Assembly: GCF_040361275.1 (NCBI RefSeq)
Contig: NZ_APNH01000003.1
Span: 620,001-684,000 of the forward strand
DNA length: 64,000 nt
Source: Salinisphaera sp. T31B1
GTDB lineage: Bacteria; Pseudomonadota; Gammaproteobacteria; Nevskiales; Salinisphaeraceae
Reading direction: 5' to 3'
In this document: positions 9,471-18,226 of the stretch, in pieces
How the letters are laid out: each line of letters opens with the position of its first letter
Position numbering within the stretch: position 1 is the first letter of the stretch
Program-made: the position numbers and the translations under genes
The notes under the pieces: generated by a model
Seen by the model: only the letters and a program-made list of their open reading frames with translations
The model's database searches: none
What the model was told of the DNA's origin: nothing

Positions 9471-11126
9471 TCAGCGCAACTCCTTGCGTAGGATCTTGCC
9501 CACGTTGGATTTCGGCACTTCCGCGATGAATTCGTAGTGTTTGGGCACCTTGTAGCCGGTCAGATGCTCGCGGCAGTAGCGGCGTACTTCGTCGAGCGTC
9601 AGGTCGGCGCGTTTTCGCACCACGAACAGCTTCACTGCCTCGCCCGATTTCTCGTCGGGTACGCCCACCGCGGCGGCTTCCAGCACGCCGTCGTGCGTGG
9701 CGACCACGTCCTCGATCTCGTTCGGGTAGACGTTGAAGCCCGAGACCAGAATCATGTCCTTCTTGCGATCGACGATATAGAACAGGCCCTGTTCGTTCTG
9801 TCTCGCGATATCGCCGGTACGAAAAAAGCCGTCGTCGGTGAAGGCTTGTGCATTGACCGTGTCCTGATGCCAGTAGCCGGACATGACCTGCGGGCCGCGT
9901 ACACACAGTTCGCCAGGCTCGCCCAGCGCCACGCTCTGGCCGGCATCGTCACGGATATCGACGTCGGTGGAGGGCAGGGGCATGCCGATCGAATGGTTGA
10001 ACTGGCGCACGTCCAGTGCGTTGCAGCTGACTACCGGGGAGGTCTCGGACAGCCCGTAGCCTTCAATGATCGGAGAACCGGTGGTTTGCGACCAGCGCTC
10101 GGCCACTGCCTGCTGGGTGGCCATGCCCCCGGCCATGGAGAATTTCAGGGTCGAGAAATCCAATGCGTCGAAGCCCGGTGTGTTGAGCAGGCCGTTATAG
10201 AGTGTGTTCACACCGGTGATTGCCGAAAAGCGATACTGCGAGAGGATCTTCACGAATCCCGGCATGTCCCGGGGATTGGTCACGAGCACGTTGTGCCCGC
10301 CAAGCGAGAAATAGACCAGCGTATTCACGGTCAGCGCAAAGATGTGATACATCGGCAGCGCAGTGATGATGACCTCGCCGCTGGCACGCACCTCCGGTTT
10401 GAACCATTCCTGGCACTGGAGCACGTTGGCGACCACGTTCGCGTTCGACAGCATCGCGCCCTTGGCCGGGCCGGTCGTACCCCCGGTGTATTGCAGAAAG
10501 ACCAGTTCGTCGGCGTTCGGCTGCGGCGGGCGGAAATCCGCCGGCCGCCCTGCGGTCAACGCGCTGCGGAAATCGATGGCGCCGGGCAGGTTCCAGGGCG
10601 GTACCAGTTTCTTGATCTTTTTGACCACGAAATTGGTCAACAGACGGCGCGGTGTCGGCAACATGTCGCCGATTTGGGTCGTGATGACGGTTTCGACCGG
10701 CACGCTGTCGTAGATCTTTTCCAGCGTGGCGGCGAAGTTCTCCATGACGACGAGCGTCTTGACCTCGGCGTCGGTGAGCTGGTGCTCGAGCTCACGCGCG
10801 GTGTACAGCGGGTTGACGTTGACCACGACCAGGCCGGCGCGCAACGCCGCGAACAGGACCACCGCGTACTGCAGGCAATTGGGCATCATGATCGCCAGCC
10901 GCTCGCCGCGCTGCATGCCCAGTACCGTTTGCAGATAGGCTGCGAAGCCGGCCGAGACCGTATCTAGTTCGGCATAGGTCAGCGTCGCGCCCATACAGGA
11001 AAATGCGGGCCGGTCGGCGTAGTCGCGACAGCTTCGATCGATGACCTCTGCAACTGAGGCGAAGGTGTCCGTATCGATCGTGTGGCGAACGCCGATCGGA
11101 TAGTGATCGAGCCAGTTCTTGTTCAT
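9471..11126 (-). CDS. fadD: Long-chain fatty acid-CoA ligase (first copy of tandem pair)
   Basis: A 551-residue paralogue of the neighbouring acyl-CoA synthetase, with the same start context (MNKNWLDHYPIGV), AMP-binding loop [24 protein letters not shown] motif and C-terminal [14 protein letters not shown]. The two are clearly homologous along their whole length but diverged, for example in the loop after the AMP-binding motif, which suggests different chain-length or expression niches rather than recent duplication. The upstream gene yihY is on the same strand 42 bp away. Confidence 0.93.
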   Translation of the reverse strand: MNKNWLDHYPIGVRHTIDTDTFASVAEVIDRSCRDYADRPAFSCMGATLTYAELDTVSAGFAAYLQTVLGMQRGERLAIMMPNCLQYAVVLFAALRAGLVVVNVNPLYTARELEHQLTDAEVKTLVVMENFAATLEKIYDSVPVETVITTQIGDMLPTPRRLLTNFVVKKIKKLVPPWNLPGAIDFRSALTAGRPADFRPPQPNADELVFLQYTGGTTGPAKGAMLSNANVVANVLQCQEWFKPEVRASGEVIITALPMYHIFALTVNTLVYFSLGGHNVLVTNPRDMPGFVKILSQYRFSAITGVNTLYNGLLNTPGFDALDFSTLKFSMAGGMATQQAVAERWSQTTGSPIIEGYGLSETSPVVSCNALDVRQFNHSIGMPLPSTDVDIRDDAGQSVALGEPGELCVRGPQVMSGYWHQDTVNAQAFTDDGFFRTGDIARQNEQGLFYIVDRKKDMILVSGFNVYPNEIEDVVATHDGVLEAAAVGVPDEKSGEAVKLFVVRKRADLTLDEVRRYCREHLTGYKVPKHYEFIAEVPKSNVGKILRKELR

Positions 11127-11168
11127 CTTCCCCAGTCCCCCTTGCAGATGAGTCGACCGCTCGAACGG

Positions 11169-12509
11169 TCAACCGGACGGCGGCTTGGCCATGCTCGCCG
11201 TCACCAGGCCCCTCAGCGACAGATCTCCGAGCGTGTCTTGGCGTGCGCGCTCGGTGCGCTCGATCCATTGTAGGACTTCCCGGTGCGGCCCGTCGTTACG
11301 CGACGGCGGCGCGGCCGCGGGGTCGCCATGGCGTACCGCATCCAGAATATCGTTGACCTTCAGGCATTCGATATCGCGACGTGGCAGCACCGTCACCACG
11401 CTATCGCCGCTCTCGACCAGAATATTCGCTCCGACGAGCTGGTCGACGATGTCGTAGACGTGATCCGGCGCGACCCCCAGATACCGCGCCAGCCGCCCCA
11501 CCTGCCAGGGCGGGTTTGCCTGCATGAAACTGTGGCCGATGATCGTCATCATCAGCAGGGCGATTTCCTCGCGTCGATCGGCGCCCAGGCGGGGCGGATA
11601 GGGCGCCCGGGTGAGCTGCTCGGTGTGCTGGAGCAAGAATGACACGCGACAGCCGGTGAGCATGATCAGCCAGGACACATAAAGCCACACGAGCAACAGA
11701 ATCAGGATCGCGAAGCTGGAATAGATGGCGTTGTAGTTGCTCGAATTGGCCGCGAACAGCGCAAAGCCCAGGCTGGCGGTCTGCCAGAGCACGCCGGCGA
11801 ACACGCCGCCGCCCAGTGCGGGCAGCACGTTGACCCGCGTATTGGGCATGAACGCGTACAGGAAGGTGAAACCGACGCTGTAAAGGATGTAGGGCACCAG
11901 TCGGCCGATGACATACAGCGATGCGCCGAAAGGCTCTATGGTGCTCAGATAGCCCACGACCGTGTTGCTGCTCAACGACGCGGTCATGCTGCTGGCCGCG
12001 AGCACCACGATCGGGCCGACAATGAGCACGCTCAGATACTCGGTGAATCGCCGCCCCAGCGAGCGGGGTTTGCGAACCTGCCAGATGTAGTTGCAGCCGT
12101 TCTCTACCTTCTGGATGAGCGACACCACCGAGTACATCAGCAGCACCACGCCGATCGCGCCGAGTACGCCGACCTGAACGTTCTCGACAAAGCCCACGAC
12201 CTTGTCGATGATCTCGTCGGCCTGAGGACCGAGCGGTGCCAGGAACCGGTGCAGAACGGGCCGCAGCGCGTTATTCACGCCAAAGGCCTTGAGCATGGAA
12301 AACGCCAGCGCCAGCAGCGGCACGAGCGACAGCAGGGTGGTATAGACCAGCCCCATCGCACGCATGGTGATTTCGCCGTTCTGGATATCGCGCACCAGAA
12401 CCTGCAGCAGTCGGACCGCGGTGATGCCCCACCGACGCGGCCCGCGCGCGTCAGCCAGATCCGGCTCCCAGATCAGCGCGTTGAAGCGGTTGCGTATCGC
12501 ATTCAGCAT
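11169..12509 (-). CDS. YihY/BrkB-family inner membrane protein
   Basis: A 446-residue member of the YihY/UPF0761 family, historically mis-called ribonuclease BN. Six hydrophobic segments lie between about residues 45 and 285, after the family-typical amphipathic start with ITMRAMGLVYTTLLSLVPLLA. The C-terminal 150 residues are soluble and winged-helix-like (WQVGRLARYLGVAPDHVYDIVDQL), as in the longer proteobacterial members. The open frame extends upstream to 12989, but that part has no homologous character and overlaps the divergent PHA synthase gene, so ATG 12509 was taken. Its biochemical role is not established for the family. Confidence 0.85.
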   Translation of the reverse strand: MLNAIRNRFNALIWEPDLADARGPRRWGITAVRLLQVLVRDIQNGEITMRAMGLVYTTLLSLVPLLALAFSMLKAFGVNNALRPVLHRFLAPLGPQADEIIDKVVGFVENVQVGVLGAIGVVLLMYSVVSLIQKVENGCNYIWQVRKPRSLGRRFTEYLSVLIVGPIVVLAASSMTASLSSNTVVGYLSTIEPFGASLYVIGRLVPYILYSVGFTFLYAFMPNTRVNVLPALGGGVFAGVLWQTASLGFALFAANSSNYNAIYSSFAILILLLVWLYVSWLIMLTGCRVSFLLQHTEQLTRAPYPPRLGADRREEIALLMMTIIGHSFMQANPPWQVGRLARYLGVAPDHVYDIVDQLVGANILVESGDSVVTVLPRRDIECLKVNDILDAVRHGDPAAAPPSRNDGPHREVLQWIERTERARQDTLGDLSLRGLVTASMAKPPSG

Positions 12510-12644
12510 GATTCGATGGCTCAGATCGTCGTCTGCTCCATTGTAGCCGGCAATCCGACGGGGCTGTGGGCTGCCGGGTGCTGGGCCGGTTCCAGGGGTT
12601 GCTGTAATGTCTGACCACGAGCCCGATTCCGAAGCCGACAGGCC

Positions 12645-14348
12645 ATGAGTGCACGCGCATCCGACGCCCGTTCCCTTGCCACCGACGCCTCGCCGCGTGC
12701 TCTGCGCGATCTGACCGGTGCCCACACCTTCGTGGGGTCCCGTTGGGGGGAGGCGCTGGCCGGCGGACGCGAACTGCTGGCCGTGCTGGCCTCCCACCCG
12801 GTGACCGTAGCGCGGGTTCAGGCGCGTCTGGGCATCGAGATGACGCGCATTGCACTGGGCCGCTCGCGTCTCGAACCCGATCCCGCCGATCGCCGGTTCA
12901 CCGATCCGGCCTGGCAGGATAACCCTGCCTTCCGGCGCGTTCTGCAGACGTATCTGGCCTGGTCCGGTGCGCTGCTGGAACTGGTCCATTCGTTACGGCT
13001 CGGCGCCGACCAGCGTCGACGGCTGCTGTTCGTAGCCGAGCATCTGGTGGCTGCCGGCGCGCCATCGAACCTGTTCGTCACTCATCCGGGCTTCTATGAC
13101 CGGGCGGTCCACACGCGCGGAGCGTCGATCGTCGCCGGCGTCCGCCACCTGCTGACCGATCTGCGGACCAACCGGGGGCTGCCGCGACAGGTTGACGGCG
13201 ACGCGTTCGTCATCGGCCGAAATATCGCGACCACGCCCGGTGCGGTCGTTTATCGCAACCAGATGTTCGAGCTGATCCAGTACAGCCCGCGTACACCGTC
13301 GGTGGACAGCCGCCCGGTTCTGTTCTGCCCGCCTCAGATCAACAAGTTCTATGTGATCGATCTGGCCGAGGACAAGAGCTTCGTACGCCATGCACTCGAT
13401 GCCGGCCAGCAGGTATTCACCGTGTCCTGGCGCAACCCGACCGCGGCCCAGCGTGACTGGGGACTCGATGCCTACGTGCATGCACTGATCGAGGCAATCG
13501 ACGTGGTCCGCGAGATCGGCGGCGAGGCGCCGGTGAAGCTCGTCGGCGCGTGTGCGGGCGGGCTCACCGCGACGATCGCACTGGCCTACCTGTCGGCGCG
13601 AGGGCAGGGCGACAAGGTCTGTTGTCTATCGCTGCTGGTGACCATGCTCGACTCGCCGCGTGCGCGCCGGCTGGCCCGGGTTGCCGACGAAGCCGCGGTG
13701 GCGGCCGCGCTCGCCCGATCACAGGTCCAGGGCGTGCTCGACGGCGACGACATGGCGCGGACCTTCGCTTGGCTCAGACCCAACGAGCTGATCTGGCACT
13801 TCGTAGTCAACAACTATGTGCTGGGCCAGCCGCCGCCCGCCTTCGACGTGTTGTACTGGAACAGCGATACCACGCGCCTGCCGGCCGCCTTGCACGCCGA
13901 CCTGCTCGGCATCTATCGCGACAATCGCCTGCGCCGGCCCGGCGGGCTGCGTATCGACGACACGCCGATCGATGTCAGCGCGATCGACCACGACGTTTTC
14001 ATGGTGGCCGGGGCGCGCGATCACATCACGCCATGGCAGGCCTGCTATCGCAGCATGCAGATGTTTCAGGCCAACATGCGGTTCGTGCTCGGCTCGGCAG
14101 GCCATGTACAGTCGATCCTGTGCCCGCCGAGCGATGATACGGCCCGCTTTTTCGTCAACGACGACTACAGCCTCGACCCGGCAGCCTGGCGCCGCGGCGC
14201 ACGCGAGCAGACCGGCTCGTGGTGGCCCGCCTGGATTCGCTGGTGTGAAACTCACGGCGGCGAACCGACGCCGGCGCCCACGGTCTACGGGAATGACGAT
14301 CACGAACCGATTGAGGCCGCCCCAGGGCGTTATGTCCGTCAAAGTTGA
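12645..14348 (+). CDS. phaC: Class II poly(3-hydroxyalkanoate) synthase
   Basis: Polymerises (R)-3-hydroxyacyl-CoA into storage polyester at the granule surface. At 567 residues it matches the usual length of medium-chain-length (class II) synthases. The lipase-like box GACAGG carries the catalytic Cys; the catalytic Asp is in GARDHITPW and the His in GSAGHVQSIL. The C-terminus PGRYVRQS resembles the PGxYVxQK end of Pseudomonas PhaC1/PhaC2. It is followed with overlap by a PhaZ-like gene, as in the Pseudomonas phaC1-phaZ-phaC2 locus, but no second synthase or phasin is seen. Upstream fadD genes on the other strand could supply acyl-CoA. Confidence 0.92.
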   Translation: MSARASDARSLATDASPRALRDLTGAHTFVGSRWGEALAGGRELLAVLASHPVTVARVQARLGIEMTRIALGRSRLEPDPADRRFTDPAWQDNPAFRRVLQTYLAWSGALLELVHSLRLGADQRRRLLFVAEHLVAAGAPSNLFVTHPGFYDRAVHTRGASIVAGVRHLLTDLRTNRGLPRQVDGDAFVIGRNIATTPGAVVYRNQMFELIQYSPRTPSVDSRPVLFCPPQINKFYVIDLAEDKSFVRHALDAGQQVFTVSWRNPTAAQRDWGLDAYVHALIEAIDVVREIGGEAPVKLVGACAGGLTATIALAYLSARGQGDKVCCLSLLVTMLDSPRARRLARVADEAAVAAALARSQVQGVLDGDDMARTFAWLRPNELIWHFVVNNYVLGQPPPAFDVLYWNSDTTRLPAALHADLLGIYRDNRLRRPGGLRIDDTPIDVSAIDHDVFMVAGARDHITPWQACYRSMQMFQANMRFVLGSAGHVQSILCPPSDDTARFFVNDDYSLDPAAWRRGAREQTGSWWPAWIRWCETHGGEPTPAPTVYGNDDHEPIEAAPGRYVRQS

Positions 14349-15180
14349 TTCCACTCGAGCCGAATACGTCGATATCGAAGGCGAGCGGCTGCACGTCGTG
14401 GTCACCCCCGGAGCCGGGGTGCCGCTCCTCGTGTGCAACGAGTTCGTGGCGAATCTCGAAATTCTCGACGACTTCGCCGGTGCGCTCGACCGGCCGGTGA
14501 TCCGTTTCGATCTGCCCGGCGTCGGGCGCTCTTCGGATGTGCGTGCGATGCGCCGGATGGGCGGACTGGCCCGCGTACTGGCCGGGCTGCTCGACGGGCT
14601 CGGCATCGACCGGCCGGTGGATATCATGGGCATCGGCTGGGGCGGATTGCTCGCCCAGCAGTTTGCGCGTGATCACGCCGAGCGAACGCGCCGGCTTGTG
14701 CTTGCGGCGACCTCGAGCGGACAGCTGATGCTGCCCGGACGTCTGGCCAGCCTCGTGCGCCTCGCGCGGCCTGCCGGACTGGCACGGGCCGCGCCCGACG
14801 CCGCCCAGGCACGCCGGTTGTTCGGCGGCCGGCGCAACGACGAGTGCGATGCGATTGCGGTGGCGCTCGCCCGTGCCCGGACGCCGACCCGGCGTGGGCA
14901 CGCGGGCCAGCTGTATGCGCTCGCCGGCTATACCAGTCTCGGCTGGCTGCACCGGCTCAACGTGCCCACGCTGGTGATGGCCGGCGATGACGATGCGATC
15001 GTCCCGGTCGTCAACAGCCGCGTGCTTGCGCTGCTGTTGCCGCTCGCGCGTCTGGCGGTGGTCCGCGGCGGGGGCCACTGGTTTGTGCTCGAACGGACCG
15101 ACGAAGTGGTGCGGCTGATCAGCGAATTCCTCGATTCACGGGTGGCGATCACCGAGCGCGATCAAAACAACACACTTTAA
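14332..15180 (+). CDS. PHA depolymerase-like alpha/beta hydrolase lacking the nucleophile Ser
   Basis: A 282-residue alpha/beta-hydrolase homologous to intracellular medium-chain PHA depolymerase (PhaZ), which degrades granules. The nucleophile elbow, normally GVSWGG, reads GIGWGG here: codons ATG GGC ATC GGC TGG are clear at 14624-14640, so the catalytic Ser is Gly. The Asp (AGDDDAIVP) and His (GGGHWFVLER) of the triad are retained. The frame is intact, so this is probably a pseudo-enzyme with a structural or regulatory role, or a decaying copy. The ATG at 14332 overlaps the phaC end; an ATG at 14293 (MTITNRLRPPQG) is the alternative start. Confidence 0.85.
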   Translation: MSVKVDSTRAEYVDIEGERLHVVVTPGAGVPLLVCNEFVANLEILDDFAGALDRPVIRFDLPGVGRSSDVRAMRRMGGLARVLAGLLDGLGIDRPVDIMGIGWGGLLAQQFARDHAERTRRLVLAATSSGQLMLPGRLASLVRLARPAGLARAAPDAAQARRLFGGRRNDECDAIAVALARARTPTRRGHAGQLYALAGYTSLGWLHRLNVPTLVMAGDDDAIVPVVNSRVLALLLPLARLAVVRGGGHWFVLERTDEVVRLISEFLDSRVAITERDQNNTL

Positions 15181-15295
15181 AACATCGTTCCAGGCCGCTG
15201 ATTGATTGTGCTTATTGCAGTGCGGCAAAGGTCGTACAGCGACAGGTGACGTTTTACGGCATACTCGGACTGGGAGAATCCTGCGAGGAGTCGGA

Positions 15296-16288
15296 TTGAG
15301 CGCAGCAGTCGAAAGACGGCCGCAGCCGCGGTCGGTCCCGCCGAAGCTAAGCGTGCTGCGTCGGCGCACGCAAATCCAGGTCGAGTTCGTCGATGTCGAT
15401 GGCGTGCGCCTGCGCGTCGGCGTACGACGCGGGCGTGGACGTCCGATGCTCATTTTCAACGGCATCGGCGCGAATCTCGATATGACCCTGCCGCTGGTCA
15501 ATGCGCTCGACGACGTCGAGGTCATCGTGTTCGATGTACCCGGGGCCGGTGAGTCCCCGGCATTGACGATGCCGCGCCGATTCGCCTGGCTGGCGCGTCT
15601 GAGTGCGAAGCTGCTCGACCGGCTCGGTTACGACGAACCGCTCAACGTGATCGGCGTGTCCTGGGGCGGGGCGCTCGCACAGCAATTCGCGCTCGATTTT
15701 CCTGCACGGACCAATCGGCTCGTGCTGGCGGCGACATCTACCGGACTGCTGGCGTTGCCGGCACGCTCGAATGTGATCAAGCGGCTGACGACCGCGCGCC
15801 GTTACCAGAAGAACGAAAATCTGGCGGAGCTGGCGCCCGCGCTTTATGGCGGGCTCATGCGCCGCCGTCCAGAGCTCATCGAGCGACGGGGCGATTATGC
15901 GGCGGGACCGTCCACCCGCGGTTATATCAATCAGCTACTGGCCGGTCTGGGCTGGACCAGCGTGCATCGGCTGCATCGCCTGCGCTGTCCGACCCTGATC
16001 ATGGGCGGCGACGACGATCCGGTCATGCCGCTGGTCAATATCCGCCTGCTGTACTGGCTGATTCCCAAGTCCTACCTGCACGTCGTGCGCGGTGGTGGTC
16101 ACCTGTTCCTGCTGGTCCGCGCCAATGAAAGCGCGGCGGTGATCAAACGCTTCATCAACGAACGCCGCTACGACGGCACCGACGGACAAGACTACTTTGT
16201 CGCCCGTGATCTGCCGTCCGACGGGACGCTTACGCCGCTCGATCCGGCGTCCGGGCCTTCGCTGCTGCCATCATCTGACGATGGCTAA
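15296..16288 (+). CDS. phaZ: Intracellular poly(3-hydroxyalkanoate) depolymerase
   Basis: A second PhaZ-like alpha/beta-hydrolase of about 330 residues with the complete triad: nucleophile elbow GVSWGG followed by ALAQQFALDFP, Asp in MGGDDDPVMP and His in RGGGHLFLL. It is closely similar to Pseudomonas PhaZ (about 283 residues) and carries an extra 40-residue C-terminal tail. A GAGGAG site at 15285-15290 points to TTG 15296 as the start; the longer open frame from 15206 lacks support. It follows the serine-less paralogue by 115 bp. Its end overlaps the convergent acyltransferase gene by 59 bp. Confidence 0.85.
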   Translation: MSAAVERRPQPRSVPPKLSVLRRRTQIQVEFVDVDGVRLRVGVRRGRGRPMLIFNGIGANLDMTLPLVNALDDVEVIVFDVPGAGESPALTMPRRFAWLARLSAKLLDRLGYDEPLNVIGVSWGGALAQQFALDFPARTNRLVLAATSTGLLALPARSNVIKRLTTARRYQKNENLAELAPALYGGLMRRRPELIERRGDYAAGPSTRGYINQLLAGLGWTSVHRLHRLRCPTLIMGGDDDPVMPLVNIRLLYWLIPKSYLHVVRGGGHLFLLVRANESAAVIKRFINERRYDGTDGQDYFVARDLPSDGTLTPLDPASGPSLLPSSDDG

Positions 16289-17036
16289 TGGCATGAAAGC
16301 TCGCTTCGGCCAGGCTGCGACGGTCGTAGCCGCGGGGGTCGATGGCCGCACACACACGGACCTGCGCACGTAGATCATGCACGCGAAACAGATCCCGGAA
16401 GTGTGGCCAGATCGGCGCTTCGTCCACCCAGGGCACCAGGGCATGATGCATATCGGCCGGCGTGGTGTCGTCGCAGTAACGTAGCGCGACCGGCATCACC
16501 GGATATCCGCCTTCGATAGCGGCCGCGAACAGTCGCGCATGGAAACGTCGCGGCTGTGGATCCCAGGTCGTGGTGCCTTCGGGAAAGAACAACACGCTGC
16601 GGCCCGAATCCAGAACCTGACGAATCTGGGCGGATGTCTCGCCGGTCTTGCCCGCGCCGCGTGCAAGAAACAGTGTGCCGGCGGCACGCGCGAACGAGCC
16701 GACCATCGGCCAGCCACCGATCTCGGCCTTGGACACGAAAGACGTATTGAAGACATGGCCGAGCACGACGATATCCAACCATGAGCTGTGATTGGCCACG
16801 ATCAGCGCCGGGCCGGCCAGGGGCTGGCCGTCGAGTTCCAGGGTCACGCCCAGCACGCGCAGCATGCGCCCATGCCACCAGCGCACGATCTTCCACGAGC
16901 GGTTGCCGATCATTGGTACCAGCGGCAAGAGGACGAGGCCGAGCAGTAACAGCCCGATCAACCGTGCGGCCTTGACGCACAGCGACAGGCGGCCGATCAG
17001 CGGCCGGGCGGCGGTGATGGAAGATGGTTGGGGCAT
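16230..17036 (-). CDS. 1-acyl-sn-glycerol-3-phosphate acyltransferase (PlsC family)
   Basis: A membrane-bound lysophosphatidic or related acyltransferase of 268 residues. One or two N-terminal hydrophobic segments (about 25-45) precede the catalytic NHSSWLD box (HX4D) and the FPEGTTTW substrate-binding block; a third family block, YPVMPVALRY, follows. The ATG at 17036 was chosen because the sequence further upstream is not protein-like for the family. It could make phosphatidic acid or acylate another lipid (OlsA and PlsC share this fold). The stop codon lies inside the end of the convergent phaZ. Confidence 0.85.
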   Translation of the reverse strand: MPQPSSITAARPLIGRLSLCVKAARLIGLLLLGLVLLPLVPMIGNRSWKIVRWWHGRMLRVLGVTLELDGQPLAGPALIVANHSSWLDIVVLGHVFNTSFVSKAEIGGWPMVGSFARAAGTLFLARGAGKTGETSAQIRQVLDSGRSVLFFPEGTTTWDPQPRRFHARLFAAAIEGGYPVMPVALRYCDDTTPADMHHALVPWVDEAPIWPHFRDLFRVHDLRAQVRVCAAIDPRGYDRRSLAEASFHAISHRQMMAAAKARTPDRAA

Positions 17037-17420
17037 ATCGCGGGCACAAGTTAGCGATTTGGTGTTGCCTGGACAAGTCTTTGGTCTTCGAACACCGCCG
17101 ATTGCCGTGCAAATCGTGTCAACAATTATAGACAGCCACGAACCGTGGTGACGGGCGCGCGTCGTTGACCGATGCGCGATCGCGGGCATCGGTACTGCGG
17201 GCGGACGCTGCGGACGCACCACGGCCGGACTTGGCGCCGGCACGCATTTGCGACCGGAGAACACGGACTTTCTGCGCTGGCGACGACTCATCGACGCGGT
17301 CGTGACCGGCCTCGAACGCCGGCAGTGGTCCCGCGATCATCCGCGCGTGCGCGCCACCGCTACCCGATTCGGCCGGCAATCACGATGCAGGGGCTGTCGC
17401 GTATCGCAGCGCACCCCCGA
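17037..17420. other. Intergenic region without a recognisable gene
   Basis: 384 bp between the acyltransferase start and the end of the RNase T-like gene. Only short open frames are present (the best is 17248-17430 on the plus strand, TTG start, Arg-rich), with no ribosome-binding site or family motif. The right part may be degraded coding DNA. The acyltransferase promoter should lie in the AT-richer stretch near 17100-17135. Confidence 0.5.
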
Positions 17421-18077
17421 TCAACTCTGAGGAACCGGTGGAACGCTTTCGTAGACCGGGCGGAAGCGGTTGACGATATGACAAAACAGTCGCGCGGTCT
17501 GCTCGGTGTCGTAGCGCGCCGAATGGGCTGCATCGTTGTCCCATTCCATGCCGGCTGCGGCTGCTGCCCGGCGCAACACCGTCTGGCCGTAGGCTACGCC
17601 GCCGAGCGTTGCGGTATCGAAACAGGAGAACGGATGGAACGGGCTGCGCTTGATGCCGGTTCGCTGGATTGCCGCGTTGAGAAAACCGAGATCGAAATGA
17701 GCGTTATGTCCGACCAGTACCGCGCGCTTGCAGCCGGTGTCCTTCACCGTGGCACGGATGGCGCGGAATATGCGAGACAGCGCGTCATGCTCGGCAATCG
17801 CCGGGCGTAGTGGATGGTGCGGATCGATCCCGTTGACCTCCAGTGAGGCCGGTTCGATATTGGCACCCTCGAACGGGGTGACGTGATACGACATCGATTC
17901 GCGAATGCCGAGTTCGCCGCTGTCGTCGAAATCCACGGTCACGGCCGCGATTTCCAGTAGCGCGTCGGTTGCGCTGTTGAAGCCGCCGGTCTCGACGTCG
18001 ACGACGACCGGCAGAAAGCCACGGAAACGGTTGGCCATCGCCGGCGGCGTGGCTGTCGGGGGATCGGTATCTGTCAT
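17421..18077 (-). CDS. rnt: Ribonuclease T-like DEDD exonuclease
   Basis: A 3'-to-5' exonuclease of the DnaQ superfamily, 218 residues, close to RNase T (about 215), which trims tRNA and other stable RNA 3' ends. The acidic motifs are visible: VDVETGGFN (ExoI), [14 protein letters not shown] (ExoII) and [11 protein letters not shown] (ExoIII, DEDDh type). ATG 18077 was taken; the frame runs further upstream into the argG promoter region, which is not likely coding. It is divergent from argG. Confidence 0.9.
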   Translation of the reverse strand: MTDTDPPTATPPAMANRFRGFLPVVVDVETGGFNSATDALLEIAAVTVDFDDSGELGIRESMSYHVTPFEGANIEPASLEVNGIDPHHPLRPAIAEHDALSRIFRAIRATVKDTGCKRAVLVGHNAHFDLGFLNAAIQRTGIKRSPFHPFSCFDTATLGGVAYGQTVLRRAAAAAGMEWDNDAAHSARYDTEQTARLFCHIVNRFRPVYESVPPVPQS

Positions 18078-18161
18078 GGCGCGATAGTAGCAGCCCGGCG
18101 GTGTGGTCGCCGAGGCAATCGGCTCGGTCGCTGCCGGACATGAAGTTGCCCGTGCCATGCG

Positions 18162-18167
18162 TATAAT
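18162..18167 (+). promoter_or_regulatory. Candidate -10 element of argG
   Basis: A perfect TATAAT hexamer 59 bases before the argG start, within GCGTATAATGCGCG. There is no convincing -35 at normal spacing; a TTGCCC lies only 10 bases upstream. Confidence 0.45.
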
Positions 18168-18226
18168 GCGCGCCGAGTCGATCACACGCGCCGGCGGGCG
18201 CGCGCATACGGGACGCAAGCAAGACT

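Noticed and set aside
9537-10967. A 476-codon plus-strand open frame opposite the first fadD
   Set aside because: Antisense shadow of an unmistakable acyl-CoA ligase; it has the His/Asp/Gly-rich composition typical of such shadows and no ribosome-binding site.
11169-12989. Longer start for the YihY protein
   Set aside because: The extra 160 residues overlap the divergent PHA synthase coding sequence, have no family similarity, and the family start coincides with ATG 12509.
17248-17430. A 60-codon open frame in the intergenic region before the RNase T-like gene
   Set aside because: TTG start, no ribosome-binding site, Arg-rich composition and no recognisable family; it extends into the opposite-strand gene.
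18146-18167. TTGCCC-N10-TATAAT before argG as a special promoter, since TTGCCG-N10-TATACT occurs before rplY
   Set aside because: Ten-base spacing does not fit sigma70 and two occurrences are too few; the shared part may be chance in GC-rich DNA.
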